DNA of 6,896 nt from Mycobacterium sp. (GTDB lineage Bacteria; Actinomycetota; Actinomycetes; Mycobacteriales; Mycobacteriaceae): NCBI GenBank assembly GCA_018500005.2, contig JAHBAP020000511.1, positions 1 through 6,896 on the forward strand, given 5' to 3'. The notes beneath the pieces were generated by a model. The model was given only the letters and a program-made list of their open reading frames with translations. It did no database searches and had not been told where the DNA came from. This document shows, in pieces, positions 5,764 to 6,896 of this stretch. Each line of letters begins with the position of its first letter. Within the stretch, counting starts at the first letter, position 1. The position numbers and the translations under genes are program-made.

Positions 5764-6896
5764 ATGGCTCAGCATCCACTGGACTCGTTGTCGGCGGAGG
5801 AGTTCTGGCGGACCGCTGAGATCCTGCGCCGTGATGGCCTGGTTACCGACGGGTGGCGCTTCAGCTCAATCGAACTCAAGGAGCCTGAGAAGAGCTTCGT
5901 CAAGGCCTGGCACTCGGGAGATCCCGTGCCGCGCCAGTCCTTCGCCGTGCTGCTGGACCGGGCCGAGAACAAGACCTACGAAGCCACCGTGGACCTGATT
6001 GCGGACAGGGTGGTTTCGTTCGAGCACATCCCCGGTGTGCAGCCCAACTTCACCATCGACGAGTTCTATGAGATCGACGAGGCGATGCGCAAGCATCCCG
6101 ATGTCATTGCCGCACTTGCCGAGCGGGGCTTCACCGACATGAGCTTGATCTTGATCGACACGTGGGCATACGCCAAGGCCCTGATGCCTGCTTCGGTGGA
6201 GCTGGCCCGGGCCGTCCTCCGGCGAGAAGAAAAATATCCGGGCCGGCGGCTCGGCTGGTGCGACATATGGGCCCGTGCGACACCGGACGGCAACCCCTAC
6301 GGCCATCCGGTTTCCGGCCTTCAACTGGTCGTCGACATGAACACCCATGAACTGCTGGAGATCGACAACGACCACTCCTACGGCCAGCCCGAGGTGGACT
6401 GCGAGTACGTACCGTCGGTGCGGGGCATCGAGCCACGGACCGATGTCAAACCGCTGCACATCACTCAGCCCGAGGGTCCGTCGTTCACCCTCGACGGCTC
6501 GGAATTGAAATGGCTCAACTGGACGATGCGACTGGGCTTCAACTACCGGGAAGGTCCGGTGATATACCAGCTGGCCTTCGATGACAACGGCACCAAACGC
6601 GATGTCGCATATCGGATCTCGCTTGCCGAGATGGTGGTTCCCTACCGGGACCCCTCCTTCGACCACTACCGCAGGACAGCCTTCGACATCGGTGAATGGG
6701 GCCTGGGCGTGATGACGACCTCGCTGGAGTTGGGCTGCGACTGCCTCGGCGAGATCGTCTACGTTGACGCCACCCTGGCCAACACCAAAGGCGAGCCCTA
6801 CACCATCAAGAACGCGATATGTCTGCACGAGGAGGACAACGCCGTCCTGTGGAAGCATGTCGACTACAAAAACGGAGCTGAGGTGCGTCGCCAACG
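5764..6896 (+). CDS. Copper-containing primary-amine oxidase, N-terminal part (truncated by window end)
   Basis: Copper amine oxidases oxidise primary amines to aldehydes with release of ammonia and hydrogen peroxide, using a topaquinone cofactor made from a tyrosine. The 377 codons visible are open to the last base. The N-terminal portion (about 10-190) corresponds to the small N2/N3 domains. It is followed by the start of the catalytic beta-sandwich domain, with YRDPSFDHYRRTAFDIGEWG (294-313), in which D308 aligns with the catalytic base, and then LELGCDCLGEI and H355-EEDNAVLWKHVD. The cofactor tyrosine (N-Y-D/E motif) and the copper-binding histidines should follow after the window end. 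There is no signal peptide, so a cytosolic enzyme is likely, as for Arthrobacter phenethylamine or histamine oxidases. The start is set by AGGGAGG five bases upstream. Likely role: use of amines as nitrogen or carbon source. The amine preferred cannot be told. Confidence 0.95.
   Translation, partial: MAQHPLDSLSAEEFWRTAEILRRDGLVTDGWRFSSIELKEPEKSFVKAWHSGDPVPRQSFAVLLDRAENKTYEATVDLIADRVVSFEHIPGVQPNFTIDEFYEIDEAMRKHPDVIAALAERGFTDMSLILIDTWAYAKALMPASVELARAVLRREEKYPGRRLGWCDIWARATPDGNPYGHPVSGLQLVVDMNTHELLEIDNDHSYGQPEVDCEYVPSVRGIEPRTDVKPLHITQPEGPSFTLDGSELKWLNWTMRLGFNYREGPVIYQLAFDDNGTKRDVAYRISLAEMVVPYRDPSFDHYRRTAFDIGEWGLGVMTTSLELGCDCLGEIVYVDATLANTKGEPYTIKNAICLHEEDNAVLWKHVDYKNGAEVRRQ

Noticed and set aside
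5866..6894. Long minus-strand open frame (342 codons) opposite the amine oxidase
   Set aside because: It mirrors the codon positions of a clear copper amine oxidase, a common effect in high-GC coding DNA, and shows no family motifs.

Overview
The window is high-GC DNA from an actinobacterium, almost certainly a member of the Mycobacteriaceae. The RelA protein here matches the mycobacterial bifunctional Rel enzyme nearly residue for residue, as far as I remember that sequence. The apt-relA order is also the mycobacterial one. The genes downstream of relA differ from what I recall in M. tuberculosis, which suggests a rapidly growing or environmental species (Mycolicibacterium-like). This is inference, not a database match.

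Layout. Positions 1-345 hold the 3' part of apt (adenine phosphoribosyltransferase). Its first ~77 bases look inverted: the complementary strand of 22-77 encodes the expected Apt peptide, and short inverted repeats flank the segment. Thirty-two bases later comes relA (378-2705), a complete ppGpp synthetase/hydrolase. Across and beyond the relA stop codon lies a tandem repeat of 58-59 bp (two copies plus a diverged third, 2690-2858). It carries the last relA codons, including the stop. A leaderless-type promoter follows, then a serine hydrolase of the beta-lactamase / 6-aminohexanoate-dimer hydrolase fold (2878-4164). This gene converges, with a 15-bp gap, on a minus-strand ATP-grasp ligase-like gene of unknown substrate (4180-5649). 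A 114-bp divergent intergenic region with a 17-bp imperfect palindrome separates that gene from a copper-dependent primary-amine oxidase (5764 to the window end). The oxidase is cut off before its cofactor tyrosine.

How they may work together. apt and relA probably form one transcription unit joining purine salvage to the GTP/ppGpp-based stringent response. The ATP-grasp gene and amine oxidase share a divergent control region, and amine oxidases often serve in using amines as nitrogen or carbon source, so the two may be co-regulated. The substrate of the ATP-grasp enzyme cannot be read from sequence. The serine hydrolase has no clear functional link to its neighbours.

No RNA gene, insertion sequence, CRISPR array or phage feature was seen. 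I do not see a convincing new multi-gene system. The observations most worth checking are the inverted segment in apt, the relA-tail tandem repeat, and the ATP-grasp/amine oxidase pair.
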